Position numbers and translations under genes: made by a program. From assembly GCA_004138175.2 (NCBI GenBank), contig RYFE02000025.1, positions 1 to 64,000 on the forward strand: a stretch of DNA of 64,000 bases, given 5' to 3'. This DNA comes from Chloroflexales bacterium ZM16-3. Its GTDB lineage: Bacteria; Chloroflexota; Chloroflexia; Chloroflexales; Chloroflexaceae. A model generated the notes under the pieces. The model searched no databases. It was given only the letters and a program-made list of their open reading frames with translations, and was not told where the DNA came from. Below are positions 8,101-16,900 of this stretch, piece by piece. The stretch's first letter is position 1; the number at the start of each line of letters is the position of its first letter.

Positions 8101-10362
8101 TTCTGCTCGCCTACCATGGAGCTTGGCATCGACATCCGCGATCTCAATGTGGTGCATATGCGGAATGTACCGCCCACCCCAGCGAACTATGCGCAGCGAA
8201 GTGGCCGGGCTGGCCGCAGCGGGCAGCCCGCGCTCGTGATGACCTACTGCTCCACGGGCAGTGGCCATGACCAGTACTTCTTCGCGCGCCAGCCCGCCAT
8301 GGTTGCGGGCGCCGTGGCCGCCCCCCAGATCGATCTGGCGAATGAAGATCTTGTGCGTGCACACATGCAGGCGATCTGGCTTGGCACGACCGGCCTCGAT
8401 CTTGGACGCTCGATGCTGTCACTGATTGACACCAGTCGCGACGGCCTACCATTGAAGGCCGAGATCCAGGAGCAGATACAGCTCGACACGCACCAGCAGG
8501 CTGTGTGCATCGAGCGGTGCCGCCGTGTGCTGTCGAGCATCGCGGAAGGGCTCATAAACACAGGCTGGTATCACGAACAGTGGCTAGCCGACATTGTGAT
8601 CCATGCGCCGCACGAGTTTGAGCAATCATGTCGGCGTTGGCGCGAGCTGTATCTTGCGGCCGATGAGCAGTTGCAAGAGGCCCGCCGATCGATTGACTCC
8701 TTTCACCACGGAGCCAGCGACCGCAAGGCACGTGATGAAGCAGTGCGCCACCAGAATGAGGCAATGAGCCAGAAGGACTTGCTCTGTAATACGTCGGCTC
8801 GGGGCGGCGGCGAGGGCGACTTCTACCCCTATCGCTACTTCGCCAGCGAGGGCTTTCTGCCGGGCTATAACTTTCCCCGCCTGCCCATCCGGGCCATGCT
8901 CAAGGTTGATCGTGAAGAAGTCGATTTTCTCTCGCGGTCGCGATTCCTGGCGCTGACCGAGTTTGGGCCACATAACGTGATCTACCACGAGGGACGTAAG
9001 TATCGCATCACGCAGTCAATTAGCCCGGCCGGCGATATCCAACGGCGAATCTCGCGAGCCAAGATCTGCCGGGTCTGTGGCTATTTCCACGATGGCTACA
9101 GCGCGGTGGTCTGCGAGCAGTGCGGCAACCAGCTCTCAGGTCAAGGCGCCGAGCTGCTTCCACAGATCTTTGAGATGACGACGATGAGCGCCCGCCGTAT
9201 CGAGCGGATCACCTGCGAGGAAGAGGAGCGTCTCCGCGAGGGATTCCGGACGACGACCCACTATCACTTTGCCCGGATCGACGGTGCCCTGCGCCGCCAG
9301 GATGCGGAGACGATGTGCTCACCACAAAGGCACAAAGACACAAAGGCCGAAGCAGAGGATGGCCCTGATGCTGTGCCAAAAGAAAGCTCTGTGTCTCCGT
9401 GCCTCTGTGGTTCTTTCCGGCTCTCCTACGGCCCGACCGCGACCCTATGGCGGATTAACCACGGCTGGCTGCGATCAAAGCAGCCCGGCTTTGCGCTCGA
9501 TGTTCGCCGGGGACTCTGGGGTGGTAAACCCGATGGGGCGGATCTTGGTGATGTGGACCCTCTTGAGGGCGAGAGTGTCAAGCAGGGCGTGAAGATTGTT
9601 GTGCGCGATACGCGTAACCTCTTGGTCGTGATGCCAGAGCCTGCTGTGAGTGCCAATGCCGAGCTGATGACTAGCGTGCAATATGCCTTGCAGAAAGGTA
9701 TTGCAGCGGTCTTCCAGCTGGAAGAGCAGGAGTTGAGCTCCGAAGTGCTCGGCGACGGGCCGAGCCGACGGATTGTCTACTGGGAGGCGGCCGAAGGCGG
9801 TGCCGGCGCGCTACGCCGCCTGATTGAGGAGCCCGCTGCGCTGGCCCGGGTTGCTCGCGCCGCCCTGGAGATCTGCCACTTTGACCCGGTCACCGGTGCT
9901 GAGCGCGCTGAGGCCGCCGGCGAGTGTGTCCGCGCCTGCTATCGCTGTCTGCTCTCCTATAGTAATCAGCACTCCCACGCGCTGCTCAACCGCAGGCTGA
10001 TCCATGATACGCTTGTCCAGCTCGCTCAGGCGACCGTCGTTGCTCGCATGAGCACGGCACAGAGCCATCCGGAGGGCCGTTCTCCCTTCGATGCCAGCCT
10101 GCCCCCTGCGACGGCTCGGGTGATTACCTATCTCCACCACGCCGGTGGCCGTTTGCCTGACCATATCCTGCCAGAGCTCAGCGGATTCCGCCCGCACCTG
10201 CTTTATACGGCAGACTACATCTGTCTACTTTGTCCGGAGCTGGACGAGGACGTGCGAGCGATGAAGGCAGGGCTTGAGGCTCAGGGATACACCGTCTACG
10301 TGATTCAGCCTGATCAGGATGTTGCATCACAGCTCGACGAACACCAGTTCTGGAGAGGCTAG
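5122..10362 (+). CDS. giant DEAD/DEAH helicase with C-terminal DUF1998 (DrmA-DrmB or DruE-like)
   Basis: Encodes 1,746 aa from GTG 5122 (GAGGG five bases before; an open frame continues to 4879 but lacks coding character). Domains: Q-region and Walker A (TTGTGSGKS, near residue 112), DELH box (about 229), helicase C-domain with QRSGRAGRSGQ (about 1,022), several Cys-pair zinc ribbons (FCRECG, CLRCG, and CRVCG...CEQCG near 1,315-1,340), and a DUF1998 region near 1,540-1,630 (YWEAAEGGAGALRRL, then CVRACYRCLLSY). In DISARM the helicase (DrmA) and DUF1998 protein (DrmB) are usually separate; in Druantia the single giant DruE carries both. The neighbours (DrmD-like, adenine methylase) favour a DISARM-like system with fused A and B. 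Two family-A repeats are inserted in frame (7869-7930, 9320-9412). Confidence 0.85.
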   Translation: MDIFQLRQQIIDQYAAYTRSFLTIYDSTIQAYVDRALADGRLWPDALIQLSPAYDQAETVADLVDLALLHPLCGDIFRAYRNGVLQPLHLFRHQKQAIDLAASGRNYIVTTGTGSGKSLTYMIPIVNHILSHAPEQGKVRAIIVYPMNALINSQAKAIERFFGNVPGTCPVRFARYTGQESEARKQEIQANPPHILLTNYVMLELMLTRPDEFTFVDKGSADLQFVVLDELHTYRGRQGADVALLMRRLRERSGNAHLTCIGTSATMVSGETVQDRRAAVATVASRIFGAPFAASDIVEETLTYATHKHATHTAADLRAALVAALPTALDWDSFRSHPLAHWIEQTFSLRPEGGRLRRAEPRTLAQGAQILATETGLDLGRCTDQLRRFFELGSAVRNPEEKPGFTFKLHQFFSQGSAVYSTIEPPDQRHLTLEGQRFVGGVHGDRLLFPLVFCRECGQHYALCAYDQQAHTVTPRHPLSRGEDVDEPARPGYLLVDSEVWSDDLDERLPDSWFNLTRKGRNLKREFQDYRPKRLEVQPDGQVVHGTSDTATTAWFLPTPFLTCLRCGAVYTRRERDDFRKLARLSSEGRSTATTLLSITAIDEMRRSDLEPEAQKLLSFTDNRQDASLQAGHFNDFANVALLRSAIAAAITSRPAADPLTHVHVARAVREALDLPQAAYAKNVTNRPGPRRTNEDALASYLEYRIYEDLRRSWRVTQPNLEQCGLIQIDYRYLDDLCADDEPWQTNEVLAACTPGQRAWAIRAMLDHMRRDLAIDTPSLDPDRQVELLKMTSASLKAPWTFAEEETRDLRVASRFVVPSDDPVSGPVRSFSIRGQLGRFLRSPKAWPVLDAPLDGPAYDRLLATLLDALVAELILVDVADDGPRAVQIRRDALLWCIGDDSPPPLDPVRSRKMHITTEAQRHKDSQDSVPLCLCGDHSNVPDRQANRFFRNFYRQPPTSLRGIEGREHTGQVPQKDREDREDRFGKGQLPVLFCSPTMELGIDIRDLNVVHMRNVPPTPANYAQRSGRAGRSGQPALVMTYCSTGSGHDQYFFARQPAMVAGAVAAPQIDLANEDLVRAHMQAIWLGTTGLDLGRSMLSLIDTSRDGLPLKAEIQEQIQLDTHQQAVCIERCRRVLSSIAEGLINTGWYHEQWLADIVIHAPHEFEQSCRRWRELYLAADEQLQEARRSIDSFHHGASDRKARDEAVRHQNEAMSQKDLLCNTSARGGGEGDFYPYRYFASEGFLPGYNFPRLPIRAMLKVDREEVDFLSRSRFLALTEFGPHNVIYHEGRKYRITQSISPAGDIQRRISRAKICRVCGYFHDGYSAVVCEQCGNQLSGQGAELLPQIFEMTTMSARRIERITCEEEERLREGFRTTTHYHFARIDGALRRQDAETMCSPQRHKDTKAEAEDGPDAVPKESSVSPCLCGSFRLSYGPTATLWRINHGWLRSKQPGFALDVRRGLWGGKPDGADLGDVDPLEGESVKQGVKIVVRDTRNLLVVMPEPAVSANAELMTSVQYALQKGIAAVFQLEEQELSSEVLGDGPSRRIVYWEAAEGGAGALRRLIEEPAALARVARAALEICHFDPVTGAERAEAAGECVRACYRCLLSYSNQHSHALLNRRLIHDTLVQLAQATVVARMSTAQSHPEGRSPFDASLPPATARVITYLHHAGGRLPDHILPELSGFRPHLLYTADYICLLCPELDEDVRAMKAGLEAQGYTVYVIQPDQDVASQLDEHQFWRG
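7869..7930. repeat. family-A inverted repeat inserted in frame in the helicase gene
   Basis: CACCACAGAGGCACAAAGGC on the left pairs with the CTCTGTGGTG end on the right. It encodes about 20 residues with the LCLCG signature (TEAQRHKDSQDSVPLCLCG) and keeps the frame open, so the helicase gains a hydrophilic Cys-containing insert between its two RecA-like domains. Confidence 0.85.
9320..9412. repeat. family-A inverted repeat, second in-frame copy in the helicase gene
   Basis: A longer, more diverged copy with the arms CACCACAAAGG and CCTCTGTGGT around an acidic middle (AEAEDGPDAVPKE). It is again read through in frame and lies between the zinc-ribbon region and DUF1998. Confidence 0.8.
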
Positions 10363-10441
10363 CCCTCAAAGCTCAAGAACCTATCGTCATGTACTATGCG
10401 CTAAGCCTTCTGTGTCTTTATGGTATATCCCGAGGCCAACG

Positions 10442-13360
10442 ATGCCCCAGCCTGGCGCTCTCGTCCGCTACCGTCACCGTGATTGGGTGGTCCTTCCCTC
10501 CGAAGACCCAAACGTCATCATGCTGCGGCCGATCGGCGGCGGCGCGAGTGAGGTTTGCGGCGTCGTACTCCCCCTTGCCGATCGCATCGCGGCGAGTCTG
10601 CCACACGAGCGGATGAGCGCAACGGCGTTCCCACTCCCTGCCCCCGATGATGTGCAGGACATTGATGCGGTCCGACTGCTCCTCGACGCGGCTCGCCTGC
10701 TGCTGCGCGATGGCGCGGCCCCTTTCCGTGCCCTTGGCCGACTCTCATTTCGCCCACGCCCCTATCAGTTCGTCCCGCTGCTCATGGCCCTTCGCCAGGA
10801 GACTGTGCGCCTGCTCATCGCCGATGACGTTGGTGTGGGCAAGACCATTGAGGGCGCCCTGATCGCCCGCGAGCTGCTTGACCGTGGTCTAATCCAGCGC
10901 ATCGTGGTGCTCTGTCCGCCCGCGCTCTGCGACCAGTGGCAGCGCGAGCTGGCGGAGAAGGTCAATATCGACGCCACGGTGATCCGCTCTGGCACGATCT
11001 CACGGCTTGAGAAGCAGACCCCGCAGAATCGCAGTATCTTTCGCCACCACCGTCACCTTGTCGCCAGTATTGACCTGGTAAAGAATGACACCTACCGCGC
11101 GGCGTTTCTTGAGCACCTCCCCGATCTGGTTCTCGTCGACGAAGTCCATGGGGCCGCGCGCCCAGCGCATGATCGGGGGGGCGCACAGCAGCAGCGCTAC
11201 GAGCTCCTGCGCGCCATCGCGCAGCGCCCGGGCCAGCACCTGGTGTTGCTGAGCGCGACGCCCCACAGCGGCGTCGAAGAGTCGTTCCGCTCGATACTTG
11301 GCCTGCTGAAGCCGACGTTCGCCGGGCTGAACCTGAGCCAGCTGAGCGAGGGGGAGCGGATTGAGCTGGCGACCTACTTTGTCCAGCGCCGCCGCGCTGA
11401 CGTGCGGCACTGGATGGGCGCGGACACGCCGTTCCCCGAGCGCGTGTCGATCGAGGCCCCCTATCGCTTCTCACCATCCTACGATACGTTCTACCGCGAG
11501 GTCTACGCCTTTGCCCGCGGCGTGGTTGAGACCGCCGAGACGATGGGCGGCTGGAAGCAGCGCATGCGCTACTGGTCAGCGCTGGCCTTGCTCCGCTGTG
11601 TGAGTTCCTCACCAAGCGCTGCTCTTGCCGCACTCCAGTCACGCGGTGGCACTGTTCCGGTCGATGATGCGGAGAGTGGCGATGAGCCGGCAAACCCGCC
11701 GACGACCGACGAGCTTGACGCAGCGGTCGCGCCGCTGGTTGCCGACCCAATGGAACAGGAGCAGGCGCTCGATAGCGCTCCGCCGGCCATGCTCACACTT
11801 GCCGATCGCGCCCCTGATTGGCAGCAAGCGGAGCAGCGTAAGCTCGACGCCCTGGCAAGCATGGCGAAAAACCTGGTGACGCACGCGGACGAGGATGCGA
11901 AGCTGCTCCGCATCGTCGCGATTGTGCGGGATATGCTCCGCGCGGGTTTTCGGCCAATTGTCTGGTGCCGCTATCTGGCGACTGCCGCGTATGTCAAGGC
12001 CGAGATCGAGAAGCGCCTTGGCCGCGATATACCCCACCTCCGGGTAGAGTCAATCACCGGCGACGATCTTGACGATGTGCGACGCACGAGGCTGACCGCG
12101 CTGGCCGAGGCCAAGCAGCGGGTGCTGGTCGCGACCGATTGTCTCAGCGAGGGCGTCAATCTCCAGGCCCACTTCAACGCGGTGATCCACTACGACCTGC
12201 CATGGAACCCGAATCGCCTGGAGCAGCGCGAGGGTCGAGTCGACCGCTTCGGGCAACTGGCGCCGCAGGTGCAGGCGGTGCTGATCTACGGCGAGGACAA
12301 CCCGGTCGACGGCGCGGTGCTCGATGTGCTGCTGCGCAAGGCCCGCGAGATTCAGAGCGCCCTTGGCGTGCGCGTGTCCGTCCCAGTGGATAGCGACACG
12401 GTGATGCAGACGGTGCTCCGCTCGCTGTTCGCCCCTGGCCGCAGCAGCGGCATGCAGCTCTCGCTCTTCGACGTGGGCGGGGATGCCGACACCCAGGTGG
12501 ATGCCCTCCACGCCCGCTGGCGCCGCGGTGCCGAGGAGGAGAAGGAGAGCCGCACGCGCTTCGCCCAGCGCTCGATCAAGCCGGAAGAGGTTGAGCGTGA
12601 GCTGCGCGCCGCCGACACGATCCTCGGCAGCGCCGATGAGGTGCGCGACTTTCTGCTCGCCGCCTGTGGCCGGCTCAACGTCGCCCTCCAGCCGGCAGGC
12701 GAGGCGGGATGGAATCTCCACGTTGGCATGCTTCCGCCGGTGGTGCGCCAGCGCCTCGGCGCCCGGCCTGATATCTGGCCGATCTCCGTTATCTCGCCGA
12801 CGCCGGCGGGGCTCGACTATATCGGCCGTAACCACCCGCTGATCGAGGCGCTGGCCGAGTATCTGATCGATCTGGCATTTCACCCAACCGTCGGCGATCA
12901 CCCGGCCGCGCGCGGCGGCGTGATCCGCACCACCCAGATCAGCCAGCGCACCACCTTGCTGCTCCTCCGCCCGCGCTACCTGGTCGACGAGCCGGGCTCC
13001 GAGCGGCCGGGCCTGGCCGAGGAGACCCTGGTCTGGGGATTCACCGGCACCCCACCCGCAATCACGCCGATCGCCCCCGATGATGCGCGCGCCTTGCTCG
13101 CCACGATCAGCGCGGCGGCAAATATCGCCCCCGAGCAGCAGCGTGCGGCGCTCCAGCTTGCGGTCGAGCAGTGGAACGCGCTCTGCGCGCCTGAGCCCGC
13201 GCCATCACTGCGCGCGCTGCTTGACACACGGGGCACAGAGCTGCAGGAGAGTCATAGCCGTATCCGCCGCCTGCTGCGCCACTCGCGCGCGCGTATCGTA
13301 CCGCAGCTCCCGCCCGACCTGCTGGGGGTAGTGGTGCTGCTGCCGCTGCCGAAGATCTAA
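10442..13360 (+). CDS. drmD: SNF2-family helicase, DrmD-like (DISARM)
   Basis: Encodes 972 aa from ATG 10442. The start fits the family opening (PGALVRYRHRDWVVLPSED), which I recognise from class 1 DISARM DrmD proteins, and an earlier in-frame ATG overlaps the upstream gene without coding character. Motifs: Walker A variant DDVGVGKT (about residue 128), DEVH box (about 231), SATPHSG motif III, and a helicase C-domain with DCLSEGVNLQ (about 562) and QREGRVDRFGQ (about 590). A long C-terminal region carries LSLFD and PTPAGLDYIG. DrmD remodels or translocates on DNA in DISARM. It starts 79 bases after the giant helicase stops. Symbol by similarity only. Confidence 0.85.
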   Translation: MPQPGALVRYRHRDWVVLPSEDPNVIMLRPIGGGASEVCGVVLPLADRIAASLPHERMSATAFPLPAPDDVQDIDAVRLLLDAARLLLRDGAAPFRALGRLSFRPRPYQFVPLLMALRQETVRLLIADDVGVGKTIEGALIARELLDRGLIQRIVVLCPPALCDQWQRELAEKVNIDATVIRSGTISRLEKQTPQNRSIFRHHRHLVASIDLVKNDTYRAAFLEHLPDLVLVDEVHGAARPAHDRGGAQQQRYELLRAIAQRPGQHLVLLSATPHSGVEESFRSILGLLKPTFAGLNLSQLSEGERIELATYFVQRRRADVRHWMGADTPFPERVSIEAPYRFSPSYDTFYREVYAFARGVVETAETMGGWKQRMRYWSALALLRCVSSSPSAALAALQSRGGTVPVDDAESGDEPANPPTTDELDAAVAPLVADPMEQEQALDSAPPAMLTLADRAPDWQQAEQRKLDALASMAKNLVTHADEDAKLLRIVAIVRDMLRAGFRPIVWCRYLATAAYVKAEIEKRLGRDIPHLRVESITGDDLDDVRRTRLTALAEAKQRVLVATDCLSEGVNLQAHFNAVIHYDLPWNPNRLEQREGRVDRFGQLAPQVQAVLIYGEDNPVDGAVLDVLLRKAREIQSALGVRVSVPVDSDTVMQTVLRSLFAPGRSSGMQLSLFDVGGDADTQVDALHARWRRGAEEEKESRTRFAQRSIKPEEVERELRAADTILGSADEVRDFLLAACGRLNVALQPAGEAGWNLHVGMLPPVVRQRLGARPDIWPISVISPTPAGLDYIGRNHPLIEALAEYLIDLAFHPTVGDHPAARGGVIRTTQISQRTTLLLLRPRYLVDEPGSERPGLAEETLVWGFTGTPPAITPIAPDDARALLATISAAANIAPEQQRAALQLAVEQWNALCAPEPAPSLRALLDTRGTELQESHSRIRRLLRHSRARIVPQLPPDLLGVVVLLPLPKI

Positions 13361-13385
13361 CCACAGAGACACAGAGGCACAGAGG
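13361..13385. repeat. half copy of family-A repeat
   Basis: ACCACAGAGACACAGAGGCA and a few more bases fill the gap between the DrmD-like stop and the next ATG. Only the left arm is present, and its GAGG end serves as the apparent ribosome-binding site for the gene at 13,386. Confidence 0.7.
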
Positions 13386-13763
13386 ATGGATGATCAGAGC
13401 CAGTTGAGCCATAACATTATAGGCGCAGCAATCGAGGTTCACCGTGCTCTTGGGCCTGGTCTGCTTGAGTCAGCTTATGAGGTGTGCCTGTGTCATGAGC
13501 TTGGTCTACGCGGGCTGAGCTTTCAGCGCCAGGTTGCGCTACCGCTTACCTACAAGGGGGTTCAGCTTGACTGCGGGTATCGGATTGATGTGATTGTTGC
13601 CGACACTGTATTGCTAGAGCTCAAGGCCGTCGAGCAGATTCTGCCCATCCACGAGGCACAACTTCTGACATACTTGCGCCTCACCAAGATCAAGCTCGGA
13701 CTGATCATCAACTTCAATGTCCCAGTGCTCAAAAGCGGCATCAAGCGCATGGTGAACGGCTAA
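13386..13763 (+). CDS. GxxExxY family protein
   Basis: Encodes 125 aa. The family motif is plain (GPGLLESAYE), and LLELKAVEQILPIHEAQLLTY matches the E-x-K part of the PD-(D/E)xK-like fold assigned to this family. GxxExxY proteins are frequent in Chloroflexota, Planctomycetes and Bacteroidetes and often float between repeat elements; the biochemical role is unproven. It is wedged between family-A repeats, and its last codons are duplicated within the tandem repeat that follows, so it may be a passenger rather than a DISARM component. Confidence 0.8.
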   Translation: MDDQSQLSHNIIGAAIEVHRALGPGLLESAYEVCLCHELGLRGLSFQRQVALPLTYKGVQLDCGYRIDVIVADTVLLELKAVEQILPIHEAQLLTYLRLTKIKLGLIINFNVPVLKSGIKRMVNG

Positions 13764-13922
13764 TGGCATCACGAAGGCACAAAGACCCAAACCAAAAATG
13801 CCCGGCCTTTGTGTCCTTCGTGCCTTTGTGGTGAAAGAGTGAACGGCTAATGGCATCACGAAGGCACAAAGACCCAAACCAAAAATGCCCGGCCTTTGTG
13901 TCCTTCGTGCCTTTGTGGTGAA
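13752..13922. repeat. tandem duplication of an 87-bp unit built on a family-A repeat
   Basis: Units start at 13752 and 13839. Each contains the end of the upstream gene (GTGAACGGCTAA), a hairpin with arms CACGAAGGCACAAAG and CTTCGTGCCTTTGTGGTG, and GCCCGG at the tip. The duplication lies between the GxxExxY stop and the methyltransferase ATG (13,928). Confidence 0.9.
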
Positions 13923-13927
13923 CATAT

Positions 13928-16900
13928 ATGAGCGCACTTACTATCGAGGGCGGCCTGCTCTCTCCCGATATTGTCGAGCGGATCGTTGACCTGGAGGGCC
14001 AGCGCCCCGGCGACTTCGGGCTCAACCCGAACCGCACCATGGCCGATGCCATCGCCGGCGATTTCGCCGCCCTCTGCATGGACTGGCGTAATTTTCAGAG
14101 CCGCCTGGAGGACGCCCGCCCCGGCGACTCGCTGACGACGCTGACCCGCCGCCAGTGGGTCGCCCCCTTGCTCAATCGCCTCGGCTACGAGATAGAGACG
14201 TTGCGCCCGGCCCCAGTGGTGGACGGCCGGGCCTACGCGATCTCGCACCGGGCCGATGGGGCGGAAGATGCCCCGGTTGTGCATATTGTCGCCGTCGACC
14301 AGCCGCTCGGCGAGCGGCCCGCCCCCGGCCGCGGCAGCATCGCGCCTCACGCGCTGGTGCAGGACTATCTCAACCGCACTGAGCAGCTCTGGGGCATTGT
14401 CACGAATGGCCACACCCTGCGCCTGCTGCGTGACTCCTCCTACTTCACCCGGCCCAGCTATATCGAGTTTGACCTACGCCAGATCTTTGGCGGTGAGCAG
14501 CTCGATGAGTTTATCCTCCTCTACCGCCTGGCCCATCGCTCGCGCCTGCCGGCAGATTCACCACAGAGGCACAAAGACACAGAGGGTCGAGAAACAGACG
14601 AATCTCTGCGTCTCCGTGCCTCTGTGGTGAGGCCTGAGCATTGTCTGCTTGAGCGCTACCATCTGCAGGCGCTGGAGCAGGGCGACCGTATCCGCGATGG
14701 CCTGCGCGGCGCAGTGGAGCAGGCTATCCTGGCCCTCGGCAACGGCCTGCTGCGCCACCCGCGCAACGAGGAGCTGCGCGCCGATCTGCGCGCCGGCAGC
14801 ATGACCACCCGCGCCTTCTACCAGCAGCTGCTCTATCTGATCTACCGCTTCCTGTTCCTGCTGGTCGCCGAGGAGCGCGGGCTGCTTATTCACCACAGAG
14901 GCGGAGAGGCACAGAGGCCAGACAAGACAGAAGAATCTCTGCGCCTCCGCGCCTCTGTGGTCAATCCGCTCGACTACTACCGCGCCTACTACAGCCTGGC
15001 CCGCCTGCGCGTGCTTGCCGACGAGCCGCTCACCGCGCCCGAGCGCTTCGATGATCTCTGGCTGGGCCTCCAGACCTTGTTCTACGCCCTGCGCGACGAG
15101 GCTCTGGCAGGCGAGCTGGATCTCCCGCCGCTCAATGGCCCGCTCTTCGCCGAGAACCGGCTCGACCTCACCCTGGTGAGTAACCGCGATCTGCTCCTGG
15201 CGGTGCGGGCCTTCTCGTCGTTCACGCCGCCCGGCGAGAGTGTGCGCCGGCGGGTGAACTATAGCGCCCTCGATGTGGAGGAGCTGGGCAGTGTCTACGA
15301 GGCCCTGCTCGACTACCAGCCGCTGATTGAGCCAGATGCGCTCTACGGCCTGCGCTTCGTCTTCGCCGCTGGCACTGACCGGCGCTCGACCGGCTCCTAC
15401 TACACCGACCGCAAGCTGGTCAATGAGCTGGTCGAGGCCGCGCTGGTGCCGGCCATCCGCGAACGCCTCGCTGAGATCGGGCTTGCACCACAGAGGCACA
15501 GAGGCACCGAGGCTGACGATGCCGAGTCTCTGCGCCTCCGCGCCTCTGTGGTGCAACAAAAAAAGGCTGCACCACAGAGGCACAGAGGCACCGAGGCTGA
15601 CGATGCCGAGTCTCTGCGCCTCCGCGCCTCTGTGGTGAATCAGCAAGAGGCCGCCCTGCTCAGCATCAAGGTGCTCGACCCGGCCTGCGGCAGCGGCCAC
15701 TTCCTGCTCGCCGCCGCCCGCCGGATCGGCCGCGAGCTGGCCCGCGTGCGCGCTGGTGGCGATGAGCCATCCGCTGACGCCGTGCGCGCCGCGACCCGCG
15801 AGGCGATCGCCCACTGCGTCTATGGCGTGGACCGCAATGAGCTGGCGGTGGACCTGTGCAAGGTGGCGCTGTGGATCGAGGGCCAGGCCGAGGGCAAGCC
15901 GCTAAGCTTTCTCGACCACCGCATCCGCCACGGCGACTCGCTGGTGGGCGTGCTGCGCAACCAGCAGCTGCGCGACGGAATCCCCGACGCGGCCTATGAC
16001 GCGGCCCCCGGCGACGATAAGCCCACGGCGCGGGCGCTGAAGAAGCGCAATAAGCAAGAGCGCGAGGGCCAGCAGGAGCTGCCGCTGCTGCGCCTGCGCG
16101 AGGAGCAGGCCCAGCCCGCCGAGGCGGCCCTGCTCTCGCTGCCCGACGACACCCCAGAGATCGTCCGCCGCAAGCGCGCCGCCTTCGCCCAGATGCGCGC
16201 CCTGGGCACGCCCTGGTGGCACAGGCAGCTCGCCAACCACCTCTACACCGCCGCATTCTTCACCCCGCTTGTCCCCGGCGGCCCCGTGCCCACCAGCGCC
16301 ATGCTTGAGGACGTGGACACCGTGCGCGGCGACGTGACCGGCGCGGCCGTCGGCATGGCCGCCGAGCGGGCCTTCTTCCACTGGGAGCAGGAGTTCCCGG
16401 AGGTGTTTCACCATAGAGGCACAAAGGACACAGAGGCCGGGCCGCAGCCCGCAGCCCGCAGCCCGCAGCATGCTTCACCACAGAGGCACAAAGACACAGA
16501 GTCTGCAATTGAAGCCCCCCCTCTCCCGCCGCAGCGGGAGAGGGGGCTGGGGGGTGAGGGCGGTTTCGATGTGGTGCTGGGCAACCCGCCGTTTGTGGGG
16601 GGGCTGAAGATCAGCACGAACTACAGCGACAAGTACCGCGCCTACATCAGCCACGCCTACGATCCGTTCAAGGGTACATCAGACCTCTGCGCCGCTTTCT
16701 TCCGCCGGGTCTTTACTTTGCTGCGCGAGGGCGGGGCTGCCGGCATAGTGGCGACGAACACAATTGGACAGGGCGATACTCGCGAGGCTGGCCTGGGTCA
16801 GATCGTCCAGCAGGGCGGCGTGATCCACTATGCGCGGCGGTTTGTGAAGTGGAGTGGGGATGCGAGCGTGGAGGTAAATCTAGTTGGGTGGAAGAAAGGC

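Noticed and set aside
15486-15637. Possible CRISPR array from regular 68-bp repeats
   Set aside because: Only two units, the repeat itself is a long hairpin inside a gene, no spacer variety, and no cas genes nearby.
14558-15814. 418-codon minus-strand frame opposite the methyltransferase
   Set aside because: Lies over the family-A palindromes, whose two strands are both open; no domain, and the plus strand carries the methylase.
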